NCBI RefSeq assembly: GCF_015207525.1
Contig: NZ_JADEWR010000003.1
Span: forward strand, 480,349-544,348
DNA length: 64,000 nt
Source: Nodosilinea sp. LEGE 06152
GTDB taxonomy: Bacteria; Cyanobacteriota; Cyanobacteriia; Phormidesmidales; Phormidesmidaceae
Reading direction: 5' to 3'
Part shown: piece after piece, positions 34,311-44,789 of the stretch
Layout of the letters: each line of letters begins with the position of its first letter
Numbering within the stretch: the first letter of the stretch is position 1
The notes under the pieces: generated by a model
What the model was told of the DNA's origin: nothing
What the model saw: only the letters and a program-made list of their open reading frames with translations
Databases searched by the model: none
Made by a program: the position numbers and the translations under genes

Positions 34311-37300
34311 TCAGCAATCGGTGGCCTGCTGAAGCAGATCGTGGATGAGGTCGAAGGCGAAGTCGTCGCGGTGCACCGCGAGCAGATCGGCCAGGGGGCG
34401 GTGGTTGGGGGTGAGTTGGGCAATCAGCTGGGTGAGCAGTTCGCTGTCGAGGCTGAGGGTGGCTTCGTAGAGCTGAGCGAAGAGGTCTGGGGCCAGGGCG
34501 CGCAGGGCAGCGATCGCGTCGGCGTCGGTCATGGGGTCGGCGGGCGCTGCCATCGGCTCCAGGCTGTAGGCATACTGTACCCCCAGGTGCTCGGCCAGCT
34601 TGGCCAACACATAGTTGAGCTGAAAGGGTTTGCGCACAAAGTCATCGCAGCCGCAGGCGATCGCCAGGGCGCGGTCTTCCTCAAAGGCGTTGGCGGTGAG
34701 GGCAACAATTTTGGTGGAGGGTGGGTCAGCGGCCTGTTCCTGCCTGCGAATGTAATGGGCGACCTCGTAGCCGCTCATGACGGGCATGCGCATATCGAGC
34801 CAGATCAGCTGGGGTCGCCAGCGCTCCCAGAGGGCGATCGCCTCCCGCCCGTCCCTGGCTTCGCAGACGTCAAACCCGGTAGTCTGCAACAGCTGGGTCA
34901 AAAGCTGCCGGTGAATGTCGTCGTCATCGCTGACCAAAATGCGGTAGCGGGGTTGGTCAGCCGCCAGCTCGGTAATCTGGGCGGGCAGCGACACCGACTC
35001 GGCAACATCCACGGCATCGACCACCTGCACAGGGATGGTGAAGGCAAAGGTAGACCCCAGGCCGAGCTGGCTCTCAACGGTGAGAGTACCGCCCAGCAGC
35101 TGCACAAACTGACGGCTAATCGACAGCCCCAGCCCCGTTCCCTCATACACGCCAGCCCCCTGGTTGACCTGCACAAAGGGCTCCAGCAGGCGATCGAGGT
35201 TTTCGGCAGCAATGCCAATGCCGGTGTCGCTGACGGCAAAGGCAATCGGTAGGGTACCACCGACAGCGGGGCGATCACAGGCAGCCCAAACCGGAGTCAC
35301 CTTCAGGCAAACCTGCCCACGGGACGTAAATTTGATGGCGTTGCTAATCAAGTTAATCAGCACCTGGCGCAGCTTAGGTTCATCGCTGCACAGGTAGCAG
35401 GGCAAAGCCGGATGGCGATCGATCCTAAACTCCAGCCCTTTGCCCCTGGCACGCAGGTGAAACATGTCTCCCAGCGTGCCCAGCAGAGTGTCTAGATCAA
35501 AACACAGAGGGTTGAGGCTGACCTGCCCAGACTCAATTTTGGCCATTTCAAGAATGTCGTTGATTAAATCGAGCAGGTGCTCACCGCTGCGGTTGATAAT
35601 CTCCAGCGATTGGCGGGTGCTGCTGCCGAGGGCAAAGTCGCGGGCCATCAGCTGAGAAAATCCCAAAATCGCGTTGAGGGGTGTGCGCAGCTCGTGGCTC
35701 ATATTGGCCAGAAACGTACTTTTAGCCTGACTCGCCAGCTGAGCGGTTTCCATGGCCTGCTGTAGGGCCATGGTGCGGTCTTGCACCCGCTGCTCTAGCT
35801 CCTGGTTCATGGTTTTGAGATGGTCTTCGGCCTGCTTGCGATCGCTGATGTCTTCGTAGCAGCCCAGCACCCCGATCACAACGCCGTCTGCAGCGGTAAG
35901 CGGCACCTTGCTGGTCCGAATCCAAATTTGCTCGCCGGTTATGCTGGTGGTGAGTTCCTCAAAACCCAACTCGGGTATTTGACTAGCCATAATTCTGGTA
36001 TCGGCAGCCCGATACTCCTCAGCATGGGCGGCCCAGGGCAATTCAGAATCGGTTTTACCAATTACCTGGTCGGGGGTGAGCAGGTAATCGTTGGCAAAAG
36101 CCGGGTTGCAGCCCAAAAAACGGAAGTCGCGATCCTTCCAAAACACCCGCTGGGGAATAGTATCCAGCACCAGCTGCATCATGTTGCGCGATTCTTGCAG
36201 CGCCTGCTCGACCTGTTTGCGTTCGGCATCCAGCCGCGCCCGCTCGCGAATATCTCGACAAATCATGGCGATGCAGAGGGGACCGTGGGTACCGGGGTCG
36301 CGCACCAAAAACAGCGTCTGCTCGGTCATAATCTCCTCCCCCGTTTGGCTGTGGAGAAAGGTCGATTCGCCGCACCAGTAGCCCTGATTCATCACAACGG
36401 GTAAGGTCTCTTGCTCAAACTGAGATACCGCCGCTGGGCTGAGAAAAGCGGTCCAGGGTTGGGCAACACCTGCCTCAAGGGATAGGCTCAACAGCTGTTG
36501 CCCGGCCTGATTTAGGTAGAGCAACTCACCGCTGAGGCTGGTCATACCAATCAGGTCGGTGCTGTTTTCGACGATAGCCGCCAGCTTTTGAATGTCCTGA
36601 GTGCGCTGCTGCACCCGCTGTTCGAGTTCGCCGTTGAGCTGCTGCAGGGCCAGTTCGGCCTGTTTTAGGTCGGTGATGTCGGTGGTGGTGCCAAAGAATA
36701 CGGTGGGCTGGCCCTGGTGGTCGCGGCGCAGCTGCCCCCGTCCCAGCATCCAGCGCAGGGAGCCGTCCTTGTGCCAAATTCGATACTCGACCACAAAGTC
36801 TGGAGTTTTACCACTGAGATAGGCTTGAATAGTGGCATCTACGCGATCGCGGTCTTCGGGGTAAACAAGCTGATTCCACTGGTCAATGTCATTGCTAATT
36901 TCGGCGTCGCTATAGCCAGCCAGGGCTTTTTTGCTGGGGTCGATATAGCCGCTGTTGGTCTTCAAATTGATTTCCCAAACGCCAGCTTTGGCGGCCTGGG
37001 TAGCCTGACGGTAGCGGTCTTCGGCCTGGGCCAGCGCCAGTTCGGCTCCCTTGCGCTCGGTGATGTCGGTAAGTCGTACCAGAAATAGGGCCATATCGGC
37101 AACGGTAATCGGGTTGGCGGCCAAGTTACCCCAAAACCGCTGGCCCTTCAGGCTGGTGTACTCCACCTCAGTCCCCCAAAACCCTCGCTCAGCCAAAGTT
37201 TGGTGAATCTCAACCAGTTCTACCTCGGTAAAGGGTTGACACTGCAGCGTATTGCCGACCAGGCCAATGAGCCCCGCCTTAGTCTCGGCCTCAAACAGCG

Positions 37301-38681
37301 CCACCGCTCGGTCGTTGCAGTCGATAATCAACTCAGTTTGAGGATCGACAACAAACAGAGCATCGGCAGATTCGTTAAAAATGGCCTCCCTCAGCTCGCG
37401 GTTGCGGCGCAGGTCTAGCTCAGCCTGTTTGCGATCGGTAATGTCGCGCACAAAGCCATTCCACTCCAGGTCGCCATTCTCCCGCCGCCAGGGGTGTAGG
37501 GCCTCTGCCTGCAACCACTTCAGCTCGCCGCTGGGGGTAAGAATGCGGTGCTCAACCTGAAAACCCCGCTCGGGATAGTGAATTGAGTCCTCCATACGGG
37601 CGATCAGCAGAGGCACATCCTCGGGGTAAACCAGCTCCCATACGCTGCCGGAGTTGGCCACGGCGGCAGCGGCGGTAATGCCGTAAAGGGCTTGACACCC
37701 CTGGCTCATATACGTGAACGCATCGGTGCCATCGGCACGGCGCAGGTAGCGGTACACCACCCCAGGCAACGTCTCGGCCAGCTGTCGAAAGTAAATTTCG
37801 CTCTCCTGCTGGGCCAACTCGGCCATTTTGCGCTCGCTGACATTGCGCACCATGGCCAGTACCCAGTTGTTCTGGTAAGGAACAATGCGCACCTCCTCAT
37901 ACTGAATGCGATCGCCAAAGCACAGCTGCTGCTCAAACCGCTCCGGAGTGCCGGTGGCTAGGGTGCGCTGAATGGCCGCTAGCCACTGCTGAGCCAGTTC
38001 TGCTGGAAAAATATCGCTCAGGTAGGAGCCAATAATTCGCGACGCCTCAACAAAAATTAGCTCGCCGTCGAACTGGTTGTACGAAAAATCGACGTACTGC
38101 CCCTGCTCCGTCAGCACCGCCATCACGTCGGGCACCGCCAAAAGAATAGCCCGCCGCTGGGCCTCGCTAGCCCGCAGCGCCCTGGCCGTCTCGGGATGGT
38201 CAACCAGTTCAGGGGTAGCTAGCTGTCGGTTGAGGTCGCTCAGGTTGGCAATGTGCTGCTGGGCTGCCGCCAACTCAGCCCGCAGCTGCACCAGTTCCTG
38301 CTCGTAGCGGTAGCGCCGCAGCGCCTCGGTAATCGCCAGCCGCAGGTCAATCGGATGCCACGGCCTGGTCATATAGCGGTAGAGCTGTCCCTGGGGCAGC
38401 AGCGCCGCGATCGCCCCCATGTCCTCCACGTCCACCACTACCACCAGCGCCCGTGGAAACTGGTTGTAGAGAAGCTGGATCCAATCGGGGGAGATCAAAG
38501 CCTGAGCGGCAATCACCAGGGGTAGATCGAGATCAGCGCCGCCGATTGCTTGAATCTGAGCGATCGCCTCCAGGGCAGTAGCAGCCAGAGCGATGCGGTA
38601 GTCTAGTTCTGCCTCTACTAGCTGAGCCTGGACAAACTGTAGCGTCAGCGGGTTGTCGTCAACACAGAGAAGAGTAGCCAT
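34311..38681 (-). CDS. Giant hybrid histidine kinase: pseudoreceiver, six PAS domains, HisKA, HATPase, REC
   Basis: A 1456-residue soluble kinase. The N-terminal receiver-like domain (1-130) keeps LLCVDDNPLT, but the phosphoacceptor strand reads LPLVIAAQAL and the Lys region reads MTRPW, so it is probably not phosphorylatable. About six PAS domains follow (for example VPDVMAVLTEQG, LPGVVYRYLRRADG, SADALFVVDPQTE, AAKAGVWEINL, STDLIGMTSLSG, IPQRVFWKDRDF). Then HisKA FLANMSHELRTPLNAILGFS, HATPase NLISNAIKFT, DTGIGI and GTGLGLSI, and a functional C-terminal receiver (ILVSDDDD; WLDMRMPVMSGY; VRKPF). A short C-terminal helical tail ends the protein. The signals are unknown. It is central in a same-strand cluster with two response regulators. 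Confidence 0.92.
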   Translation of the reverse strand: MATLLCVDDNPLTLQFVQAQLVEAELDYRIALAATALEAIAQIQAIGGADLDLPLVIAAQALISPDWIQLLYNQFPRALVVVVDVEDMGAIAALLPQGQLYRYMTRPWHPIDLRLAITEALRRYRYEQELVQLRAELAAAQQHIANLSDLNRQLATPELVDHPETARALRASEAQRRAILLAVPDVMAVLTEQGQYVDFSYNQFDGELIFVEASRIIGSYLSDIFPAELAQQWLAAIQRTLATGTPERFEQQLCFGDRIQYEEVRIVPYQNNWVLAMVRNVSERKMAELAQQESEIYFRQLAETLPGVVYRYLRRADGTDAFTYMSQGCQALYGITAAAAVANSGSVWELVYPEDVPLLIARMEDSIHYPERGFQVEHRILTPSGELKWLQAEALHPWRRENGDLEWNGFVRDITDRKQAELDLRRNRELREAIFNESADALFVVDPQTELIIDCNDRAVALFEAETKAGLIGLVGNTLQCQPFTEVELVEIHQTLAERGFWGTEVEYTSLKGQRFWGNLAANPITVADMALFLVRLTDITERKGAELALAQAEDRYRQATQAAKAGVWEINLKTNSGYIDPSKKALAGYSDAEISNDIDQWNQLVYPEDRDRVDATIQAYLSGKTPDFVVEYRIWHKDGSLRWMLGRGQLRRDHQGQPTVFFGTTTDITDLKQAELALQQLNGELEQRVQQRTQDIQKLAAIVENSTDLIGMTSLSGELLYLNQAGQQLLSLSLEAGVAQPWTAFLSPAAVSQFEQETLPVVMNQGYWCGESTFLHSQTGEEIMTEQTLFLVRDPGTHGPLCIAMICRDIRERARLDAERKQVEQALQESRNMMQLVLDTIPQRVFWKDRDFRFLGCNPAFANDYLLTPDQVIGKTDSELPWAAHAEEYRAADTRIMASQIPELGFEELTTSITGEQIWIRTSKVPLTAADGVVIGVLGCYEDISDRKQAEDHLKTMNQELEQRVQDRTMALQQAMETAQLASQAKSTFLANMSHELRTPLNAILGFSQLMARDFALGSSTRQSLEIINRSGEHLLDLINDILEMAKIESGQVSLNPLCFDLDTLLGTLGDMFHLRARGKGLEFRIDRHPALPCYLCSDEPKLRQVLINLISNAIKFTSRGQVCLKVTPVWAACDRPAVGGTLPIAFAVSDTGIGIAAENLDRLLEPFVQVNQGAGVYEGTGLGLSISRQFVQLLGGTLTVESQLGLGSTFAFTIPVQVVDAVDVAESVSLPAQITELAADQPRYRILVSDDDDIHRQLLTQLLQTTGFDVCEARDGREAIALWERWRPQLIWLDMRMPVMSGYEVAHYIRRQEQAADPPSTKIVALTANAFEEDRALAIACGCDDFVRKPFQLNYVLAKLAEHLGVQYAYSLEPMAAPADPMTDADAIAALRALAPDLFAQLYEATLSLDSELLTQLIAQLTPNHRPLADLLAVHRDDFAFDLIHDLLQQATDC

Positions 38682-38898
38682 GGGCAGGGGTGCCGAGAAC
38701 TGAAACGGTTGTATTACAAGACCGACAAAACAGACTTAGCAGTACAGAGCCGATCGCACCCCTCAAAAATGGCTCTCTGCCATTATGCCCATGCCCTAGA
38801 GATAAATACTTATACTTACCCACCCTAGCCCTGGGCCTATCCTAAAATCATAACTTTGGAACAGAATACGCCCCATAGGGTGCTGCCCCCCAGATAGG

Positions 38899-40383
38899 CT
38901 AGTCTTCTTCATCGTAAACAGTCATATCAAATGCCTCTGCCCCGGCCCCACCGCCTGGGGCCTCGCCGAAGCCCCCTTCTGAGACCGCTAGGCAAACCCG
39001 ATTGCCACCCTGCCTCTTGGCGGAGTAGAGCGCCATATCAGCCTCTGTCAGCAAAGTTTCTACCGTTCTCGTCAGATTAGGAACCTGGCTAGCGACCCCC
39101 AGACTGAGGCTGACTCGCTCACAATCCACTCTCGGTACCTCTAGCCGCAGACAAGTAATGGCGCTCAGCACTTGCTCAGCGACCTGGGCGGCTCCCTGCA
39201 TGTCGGTGTGGGGCAGCAAAATGGCAAATTCCTCGCCGCCGTAGCGGGCGACCATATCGGCGGGGCGCTTGACCACCGAGGCAATCGCCTCGGCAACCCG
39301 CCGCAGGCATTCGTCTCCGGTGGTATGGCCGCACAGGTCGTTGAACCGCTTAAATCGGTCAATATCGCCCATAATTAGCGAAATTGGCTCCTGCATACGG
39401 GCCAATCGCAGCCATTCCGCCTGCAAATACTGGTCAAAGGCGCGGCGGTTAGCGATCTGGGTCAGCCCATCCTGGGTGGTTAAAATCTGCAGCTCAGCAA
39501 TGGCGGTTTGCATCTGGGTCACCACCTGCTTGTACTGGGTAATGTCTTTGAGCCGGGCCACCAGGCCATCGCCCAAACGACTGGCCATCAGCTCAAACCA
39601 CAGCGGAATCTCGCCATTGGGTTCGCAGAGCAGCTCGTACTGCAGCGACTCATGCCGCTCCACCACCTGAATGAACAGGTTGAGCAGATCGTCACCAGGA
39701 CAGTCTATCAAAGCCTCGGCCAGAGGGGCTCCGACCAGCTCAGCGGGCGATCGCCCCACCTGACTGGCCCAGGCCGCATTGCCCAGCAGCCACTGAAAAT
39801 CCTCAATTTCTCCCTGCTGGTTTCGAACGGCCTTAAAAGCAGCAATGCCATCGGCCAGCGAGTTTAAGACCTGACTCAGCAGGCTGTAGGACTGCCCCAT
39901 CTGAGCCAGCGATCGCTGCTGCTCCGCATTTTCCTGGTGCAGGCGACGGTTTTCATCCTGAAGCTGGCTCTGGAACTGTTGGGTCTGAAAGTGATACTCC
40001 ACCCGCGCCAGCACCTCCTCAATTTGAAAGGGTTTGGCAATGTAGTCAACGGCCCCCAGCCCAAAGGCTCTCACCTTATCCTCAACGTCATCTAGAATAC
40101 TGAGAAAAATTACCGGAATCTCGCGCGTTCTGGCGTTAGCCTTCAGCCATTGACACAGTTCGTACCCGTTCATCTGGGGCATGCGAATATCCAGCAGAAC
40201 CATGTCGGGCAGCGCCCTTTCTACCCGCGACAGCGCCAGGGCAGCACTTTTGGCGCAGCACACCAGGTAGCCCTCCGAAGACAGCGCTTGCAGCAGAAGC
40301 CGTAGATTGTTGGGAGTATCATCCACTACTAAAATTTCTTTTGGCCTTTCCCCCTGGCCCACCAGCGCAGAATCGTACGACAT
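38899..40383 (-). CDS. Response regulator with REC-PAS-GGDEF architecture (diguanylate cyclase)
   Basis: A 494-residue protein. The receiver (about 10-130) has ILVVDDTPNNLRLL, Asp in MVLLDIRMPQMNGY and Lys in YIAKPF. A coiled coil leads into a PAS-like domain (LNSLADGIAAFKAVRNQQGEIEDFQW). The GGDEF domain has GGEEF in ARYGGEEFAILLP and an intact inhibitory I-site (RPAD five residues upstream), so it is a feedback-controlled c-di-GMP synthase. The Gly/Glu/Asp-rich tail is probably disordered. ATG at 40383 preferred over a GTG at 40398. Same strand as the giant kinase downstream; a cognate pair is likely. Confidence 0.92.
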   Translation of the reverse strand: MSYDSALVGQGERPKEILVVDDTPNNLRLLLQALSSEGYLVCCAKSAALALSRVERALPDMVLLDIRMPQMNGYELCQWLKANARTREIPVIFLSILDDVEDKVRAFGLGAVDYIAKPFQIEEVLARVEYHFQTQQFQSQLQDENRRLHQENAEQQRSLAQMGQSYSLLSQVLNSLADGIAAFKAVRNQQGEIEDFQWLLGNAAWASQVGRSPAELVGAPLAEALIDCPGDDLLNLFIQVVERHESLQYELLCEPNGEIPLWFELMASRLGDGLVARLKDITQYKQVVTQMQTAIAELQILTTQDGLTQIANRRAFDQYLQAEWLRLARMQEPISLIMGDIDRFKRFNDLCGHTTGDECLRRVAEAIASVVKRPADMVARYGGEEFAILLPHTDMQGAAQVAEQVLSAITCLRLEVPRVDCERVSLSLGVASQVPNLTRTVETLLTEADMALYSAKRQGGNRVCLAVSEGGFGEAPGGGAGAEAFDMTVYDEED

Positions 40384-40881
40384 ACCGCAGGAACTCACTC
40401 AGTCTTTAGTAAGCGATTGTAGTGTTTATTATTCCTGCCCAGTAAGGGTATTTCTCGTGGAGTTTAGGTTGCCGCCCCTCTGCTACCGCGATCGAGGAGG
40501 GAGAAAAAATAGTGACATATACACAGTTGTGCCAACACAATCACGCCGGATTGCTATCACAATCGGCGCAAGAAATCTTCAGCAATACCACCACCAGTAG
40601 CAGCTCGAAGGGTAACGTTGGCCCTCCGGCAGAACGGTCTTGTTTGGCCCCAGGTGGCTAGGGCAAGCAACCCTCGCTAGCCACATCCAGCGATCGCCAT
40701 TGTGATTAGAACACACCAAAGTTTCTGAAGCGATGGCCATACACCAGCTCACCACCCAAGTTTTCGACCGTAACAATTACCGACATCTCAAACCTAATGC
40801 CAACCAATTAGCAACATCAACTCGGCCTTTTTGATCAGTATTTGTAGATCCGTACAGAAAATGCTTGCGGGCCTTTTACGA
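40384..40881. other. Gene-free spacer of about 500 bp
   Basis: It lies between the start of the GGDEF regulator and the end of the DUF4334 gene, both minus strand. Short open frames here show no family features. It should contain the regulator's promoter. The base composition is mixed, with an AT-rich part near 40780-40860. No clear terminator or RNA gene was found. Confidence 0.5.
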
Positions 40882-41436
40882 TTACTCTACAGGCTGTGGC
40901 TGCTCACGGCGCAATACAAAAAAGAACGGTTGTTCTGTTCCCTTGAGATCCATCAGACCAAGCATTGTATTGTCATTTATCTTGCGAAAGATATCGCTAA
41001 TCGGCAGGGTGTCGTAGATCATAGTTGCAGACACTTTGCCCCGATAGTGGGTCAAGCGCAGCCGCGCACAGGACTGGGTAGTAGACACTAAACCAATACC
41101 CAGTTGAAAAACACGCCCCGCAGCCTTTGACTTTGGAATTGGCAACCGATCGAGCCACTGAACAATTGGCAGTGCCCAGAGGGGATTAACGCTCGCGGTG
41201 CCGCCTCCCATTGTTTCAAAAACGAGCGGGTGGACATGCTCGGCATGCTCAAACCGCTTGCCGTGCCAGTAGTAAGCCTCAAGCGCGCCGTCCAGGGGAT
41301 GCCCAGTGAAAAAGCTCTCCCCCCGCCATGAGCCAATCAGCTCGCTAACCTCAACCGTGTCGAGCCGGTCGAAAATCTCTAGGGCTTCAGCCGTGCTGCT
41401 TTTGCCAGTACCAATAACGTCTAAAAATGTCGTCAC
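40882..41436 (-). CDS. GXWXG/DUF4334 domain protein
   Basis: A 184-residue protein. The N-terminal GXWXG domain shows ELIGSWRGESFFTGHPLDGALEAYYWHGKRFE (GSWRG matches GxWxG). The C-terminal DUF4334 part is ARLRLTHYRGKVSATMIYDTLPISDIFRKINDNTMLGLMDLKG. The GTG at 41436 gives a family-typical length; a longer frame upstream lacks conservation features. Function unknown; the fold family is lipocalin-like by some predictions. No operon partner. Confidence 0.85.
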   Translation of the reverse strand: MTTFLDVIGTGKSSTAEALEIFDRLDTVEVSELIGSWRGESFFTGHPLDGALEAYYWHGKRFEHAEHVHPLVFETMGGGTASVNPLWALPIVQWLDRLPIPKSKAAGRVFQLGIGLVSTTQSCARLRLTHYRGKVSATMIYDTLPISDIFRKINDNTMLGLMDLKGTEQPFFFVLRREQPQPVE

Positions 41437-41748
41437 GCGAGTTATACCCAATCGTACAAAAGGCTGAATGGCTTGGGGATTGGCAGCCCAGGCATCAGCA
41501 ACGTCTCCGTCGCGCCTTACCCCACCACTACCCAACAATGTAGAGCATTGCGTGGAGTGGCCAAACCTTCTAAAAGTTATAGATAGCTGGAGAATTTGTG
41601 GCGGAACAGCCCCCCAGAGAACTGAAGCAAGCAAACCCCCAACCTTAAACCCTCCCACATTGTGAAGGATCTTAGGCTGAGGGCTTGTCGATTAAAGAGA
41701 CCAAAGCGGACGATGCCGCACTGCCGCAACGCTTCGTCTACGGCTGGC

Positions 41749-41958
41749 TTAGTACTGATATTGAGCGTCCGATCGCGTGTAGTCCCGCAGGGGAATAGCG
41801 CGGTTTAGAGCCAGGTTTTTGGCAAATCTAAACAGACTGTCGTAATTACGCTGGCTGCACACTAGACGTCCATCGCCCGAGTAACGACTGCCGTCATCGC
41901 GGAGTTCAACAACTAAATCAGACACGTAGACAGAGAAGATTCGAGTTGCAGCGTTCAT
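41749..41958 (-). CDS. Small hypothetical protein
   Basis: A 69-residue candidate (MNAATRIFSVYVSDLVVELRDDGSRYSGDGRLVCSQ...). Composition is that of a soluble, mixed alpha/beta protein, with the periodic pattern FSVYVSDLVVELRDDG typical of beta strands. No ribosome site is obvious and no family is recognised. It lies in a minus-strand set with the 61-residue gene at 42105-42290. Moderate chance of being real. Confidence 0.45.
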   Translation of the reverse strand: MNAATRIFSVYVSDLVVELRDDGSRYSGDGRLVCSQRNYDSLFRFAKNLALNRAIPLRDYTRSDAQYQY

Positions 41959-42104
41959 CGGTTTCGCGACCTTGGCTAAGAACTATTTGACTGTAGTAAC
42001 GATTCCTCACACGCAGGGTCAAACCCAGGACGGAGCCCAGATGCTACTGGTAAATACTCTATCGAGGGCAGACTAAAGGCCATCGCTTGAGGCCTATCAA
42101 ACTA

Positions 42105-42290
42105 TCAAAGGGTCTTAATATTGGCGGGGTCTACGTAGTAGCAGGCGGCGCTGTCTAAACAGATTCGAGCCCAGCCAGCATCGCTGACATCCACCAGTTC
42201 ATAGGTTGTTTCTTGGACAAAAAAGCCGCGGTGATCTCGGGTGCCAGGCAGCACAGAAAAGCGGTAGCTACCGTTGTCTTGAGTATTCAT
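42105..42290 (-). CDS. Small hypothetical protein
   Basis: A 61-residue candidate (MNTQDNGSYRFSVLPGTRDHRGFFVQETTYELVDVSDAGWARICLDSAACYYVDPANIKTL). Alternating hydrophobic residues suggest a compact beta-rich, SH3-like fold. An AT-rich region with promoter-like character lies upstream (42300-42480). No Shine-Dalgarno sequence. Function unknown. Confidence 0.5.
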   Translation of the reverse strand: MNTQDNGSYRFSVLPGTRDHRGFFVQETTYELVDVSDAGWARICLDSAACYYVDPANIKTL

Positions 42291-42487
42291 GGTGGTTTGT
42301 AATAAGGAATTCGATGGGACAGGAAATTTTCCCTGCTCCTCAATCTTATATGAAGGAACTGTGAGGTAAAACTATTTCTTGCGAATTAATTTTAATCTTT
42401 ACCTTAGGTTTCGCAATTGTTATTTCAAATACGTTTACGGCCATTCCTTCATCAATAAACATAACAATTGCGGCTTTGAGCGATTGG

Positions 42488-43360
42488 CTACAGCGCGACA
42501 ATACGCTCAGCTACACGCAGCTTGGCTGAGCGCGAGCGCGGGTTCTGGCTGAGTTCGGCCTCGGTCGCAATTACCGGCTTTTTGGTAATGACTTTGAGGT
42601 CGGGAGAGTCTTTGAGCGTGTGCTTAACCAGGCGATCTTCTAGGCTGTGAAAACTGATGATTACCAGTCGTCCGCCAGGGGCCAGCCAGGTTGGGGCGAC
42701 CTTAAGCAGGGTTTCTAGCACCTCCAGCTCTCGATTGACCGCAATGCGCAGGGCCTGAAAGGTGCGGGTCGCCGGGTGAATGCGGCCATAGCGGTAGCTG
42801 CGGGGCACAGAGTAAGAAATGGCCTCGGCCAGATCAGTCGTGGTCTGCCAGGGGCGCTGGTCTACAATTTTGCGGGCAATGCGGCGCGACAGCCGCTCTT
42901 CGCCGTAGGTGTAGATCAGATTGGCCAGCTCGGTTTCATCCCAGTGGTTGACGATGTCGGCGGCGGTGAGGTCTTGGCGCAGATCCATACGCATGTCGAG
43001 GGGCGCGCTTTGGCGAAAGCTAAAGCCGCGATCGCCCACATCGAGCTGCACCGAACTCACCCCCAGGTCGGCCAGAATGCCGCTAAAGGGCGCACCCGAG
43101 GGCTTGAACTCGGCAAAGTTGCCGTGCCAGTAGGACACGCGACCGGCAAACTCGGCCAAATTGGCCTGGGTAGCTGCGATCGCCGCTGCGTCTTGGTCTA
43201 CCGCGACCAGGCTCACCGTAGGGTCAGCCTCTAAAATCAGTCGGCTGTGGCCTCCCCCGCCGGCGGTAGCATCTAAGTACCGGCCACCGGGCTGAATGCT
43301 AAGCCCCTCCGTCACTGCATCAGGCAGCACCGGCACATGATGAAACTCTGGCTCGGCCAT
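42488..43360 (-). CDS. rsmH: 16S rRNA (cytosine(1402)-N(4))-methyltransferase RsmH
   Basis: A 290-residue SAM-dependent enzyme that methylates N4 of C1402 in the ribosomal P site. Motifs visible: [19 protein letters not shown]-binding [57 protein letters not shown] and [13 protein letters not shown]. The ATG at 43360 matches the family's usual start; an upstream extension to 43504 would run into the divergent ndhH gene. About 100 bp separates it from ndhH. Confidence 0.96.
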   Translation of the reverse strand: MAEPEFHHVPVLPDAVTEGLSIQPGGRYLDATAGGGGHSRLILEADPTVSLVAVDQDAAAIAATQANLAEFAGRVSYWHGNFAEFKPSGAPFSGILADLGVSSVQLDVGDRGFSFRQSAPLDMRMDLRQDLTAADIVNHWDETELANLIYTYGEERLSRRIARKIVDQRPWQTTTDLAEAISYSVPRSYRYGRIHPATRTFQALRIAVNRELEVLETLLKVAPTWLAPGGRLVIISFHSLEDRLVKHTLKDSPDLKVITKKPVIATEAELSQNPRSRSAKLRVAERIVAL

Positions 43361-43460
43361 CAGCAATCCCAATCCTTGCTCTGTATCGCAAACTGAGGCG
43401 ATACCCATTAAGATACTCAAAGATATAGCAGAACAGTACTTTGGCCATTGGGTAGCCCCT

Positions 43461-44645
43461 ATGTCAATCATTGAAACTAAGACCGAACCCATGGTGCTCA
43501 ACATGGGGCCTCACCACCCCTCGATGCACGGGGTGCTGAGACTCATCGTCACCCTCGACGGCGAAGACGTTGTCGACTGCGAGCCGGTGATTGGCTATCT
43601 GCACCGGGGTATGGAAAAAATTGCCGAAAGCCGCACCAACCTCATGTTTGTGCCCTACGTCAGCCGTTGGGACTACGCGGCGGGCATGTTCAACGAGGCC
43701 ATCACGGTCAACGCCCCCGAAAAGCTGGCCAACATTGAGGTACCCAAGCGGGCCAGCTACATTCGCGTCATCATGCTGGAGCTGAACCGCATTGCCAACC
43801 ACCTGCTGTGGCTTGGCCCCTTCCTGGCCGATGTCGGTGCCCAAACTCCCTTCTTCTACATTTTCCGTGAGCGGGAAATGATCTATGACCTGTGGGAAGC
43901 CGCGACCGGCTATCGCATGGTCAACAACAACTACTTCCGCATTGGCGGCGTCGCCGCTGACCTGCCCTACGGCTGGCTCGACAAGTGCCTCGACTTCTGT
44001 GACTACTTCTTGCCCAAAGTCGATGAGTACGAAAAGCTGATTACCAACAACCCCATCTTTCGCCGCCGCATCGAAGGGATAGGTACGGTCTCCCGCGATG
44101 AGGCGATCGCCTGGGGGCTGTCTGGGCCCATGCTGCGTGGCTCAGGCGTCAAGTGGGACCTGCGCAAGGTCGACCACTATGAGTGCTACGACGACTTTGA
44201 CTGGGAGGTGCAGTACGAAACCGCTGGTGACTGTATGGCCCGCTACCAGGTGCGCATTCGTGAAATGCGCGAGTCCGTAAAAATTATTCGGCAGGCCTGT
44301 AAAAATTTACCCGGCGGCCCCTTCGAAAACCTGGAGGCCAAGCGCATGGCCGAAGGCCCAAAGTCGGAGTGGAACAGCTTTGACTACCAGTTCATTGGCA
44401 AAAAGATCGCCCCCACCTTTAAGATTCCCGCTGGAGAGCACTACGTGCGGCTAGAAAGCGGCAAAGGCGAGCTAGGCGTCTTCATCATGGGCAACGACAC
44501 CATCTTTCCCTGGCGCTTTAAGGTGCGCGCCGCCGACTTCAACAACCTGCAAATTTTGCCCCACCTGCTAAAGGGGGTCAAAGTGGCTGACATCATGGCT
44601 ATTTTAGGCAGCATCGACATCATCATGGGCTCTGTGGACCGCTAA
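43461..44645 (+). CDS. ndhH: NAD(P)H-quinone oxidoreductase subunit H
   Basis: A 394-residue subunit of the peripheral arm of the thylakoid NDH-1 complex, which takes electrons from ferredoxin to plastoquinone for cyclic electron flow and respiration. Family signatures: [74 protein letters not shown] and the C-terminal [18 protein letters not shown]. Length is as expected. Single gene here, divergent from rsmH. Confidence 0.98.
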   Translation: MSIIETKTEPMVLNMGPHHPSMHGVLRLIVTLDGEDVVDCEPVIGYLHRGMEKIAESRTNLMFVPYVSRWDYAAGMFNEAITVNAPEKLANIEVPKRASYIRVIMLELNRIANHLLWLGPFLADVGAQTPFFYIFREREMIYDLWEAATGYRMVNNNYFRIGGVAADLPYGWLDKCLDFCDYFLPKVDEYEKLITNNPIFRRRIEGIGTVSRDEAIAWGLSGPMLRGSGVKWDLRKVDHYECYDDFDWEVQYETAGDCMARYQVRIREMRESVKIIRQACKNLPGGPFENLEAKRMAEGPKSEWNSFDYQFIGKKIAPTFKIPAGEHYVRLESGKGELGVFIMGNDTIFPWRFKVRAADFNNLQILPHLLKGVKVADIMAILGSIDIIMGSVDR

Positions 44646-44789
44646 ATGGGGTCGCACCCCAGCGCAGGTTCTTGAGCTGATGAATTACTATAGCGATGGC
44701 TGCTCTGCCTAGGGAAATAGGTGAAGCGGCTGTCGCTTGCCTAGGCTAGCCGCCGCTGCTGAGCCCTGTTCCTGATCATTTCCTCGCCT

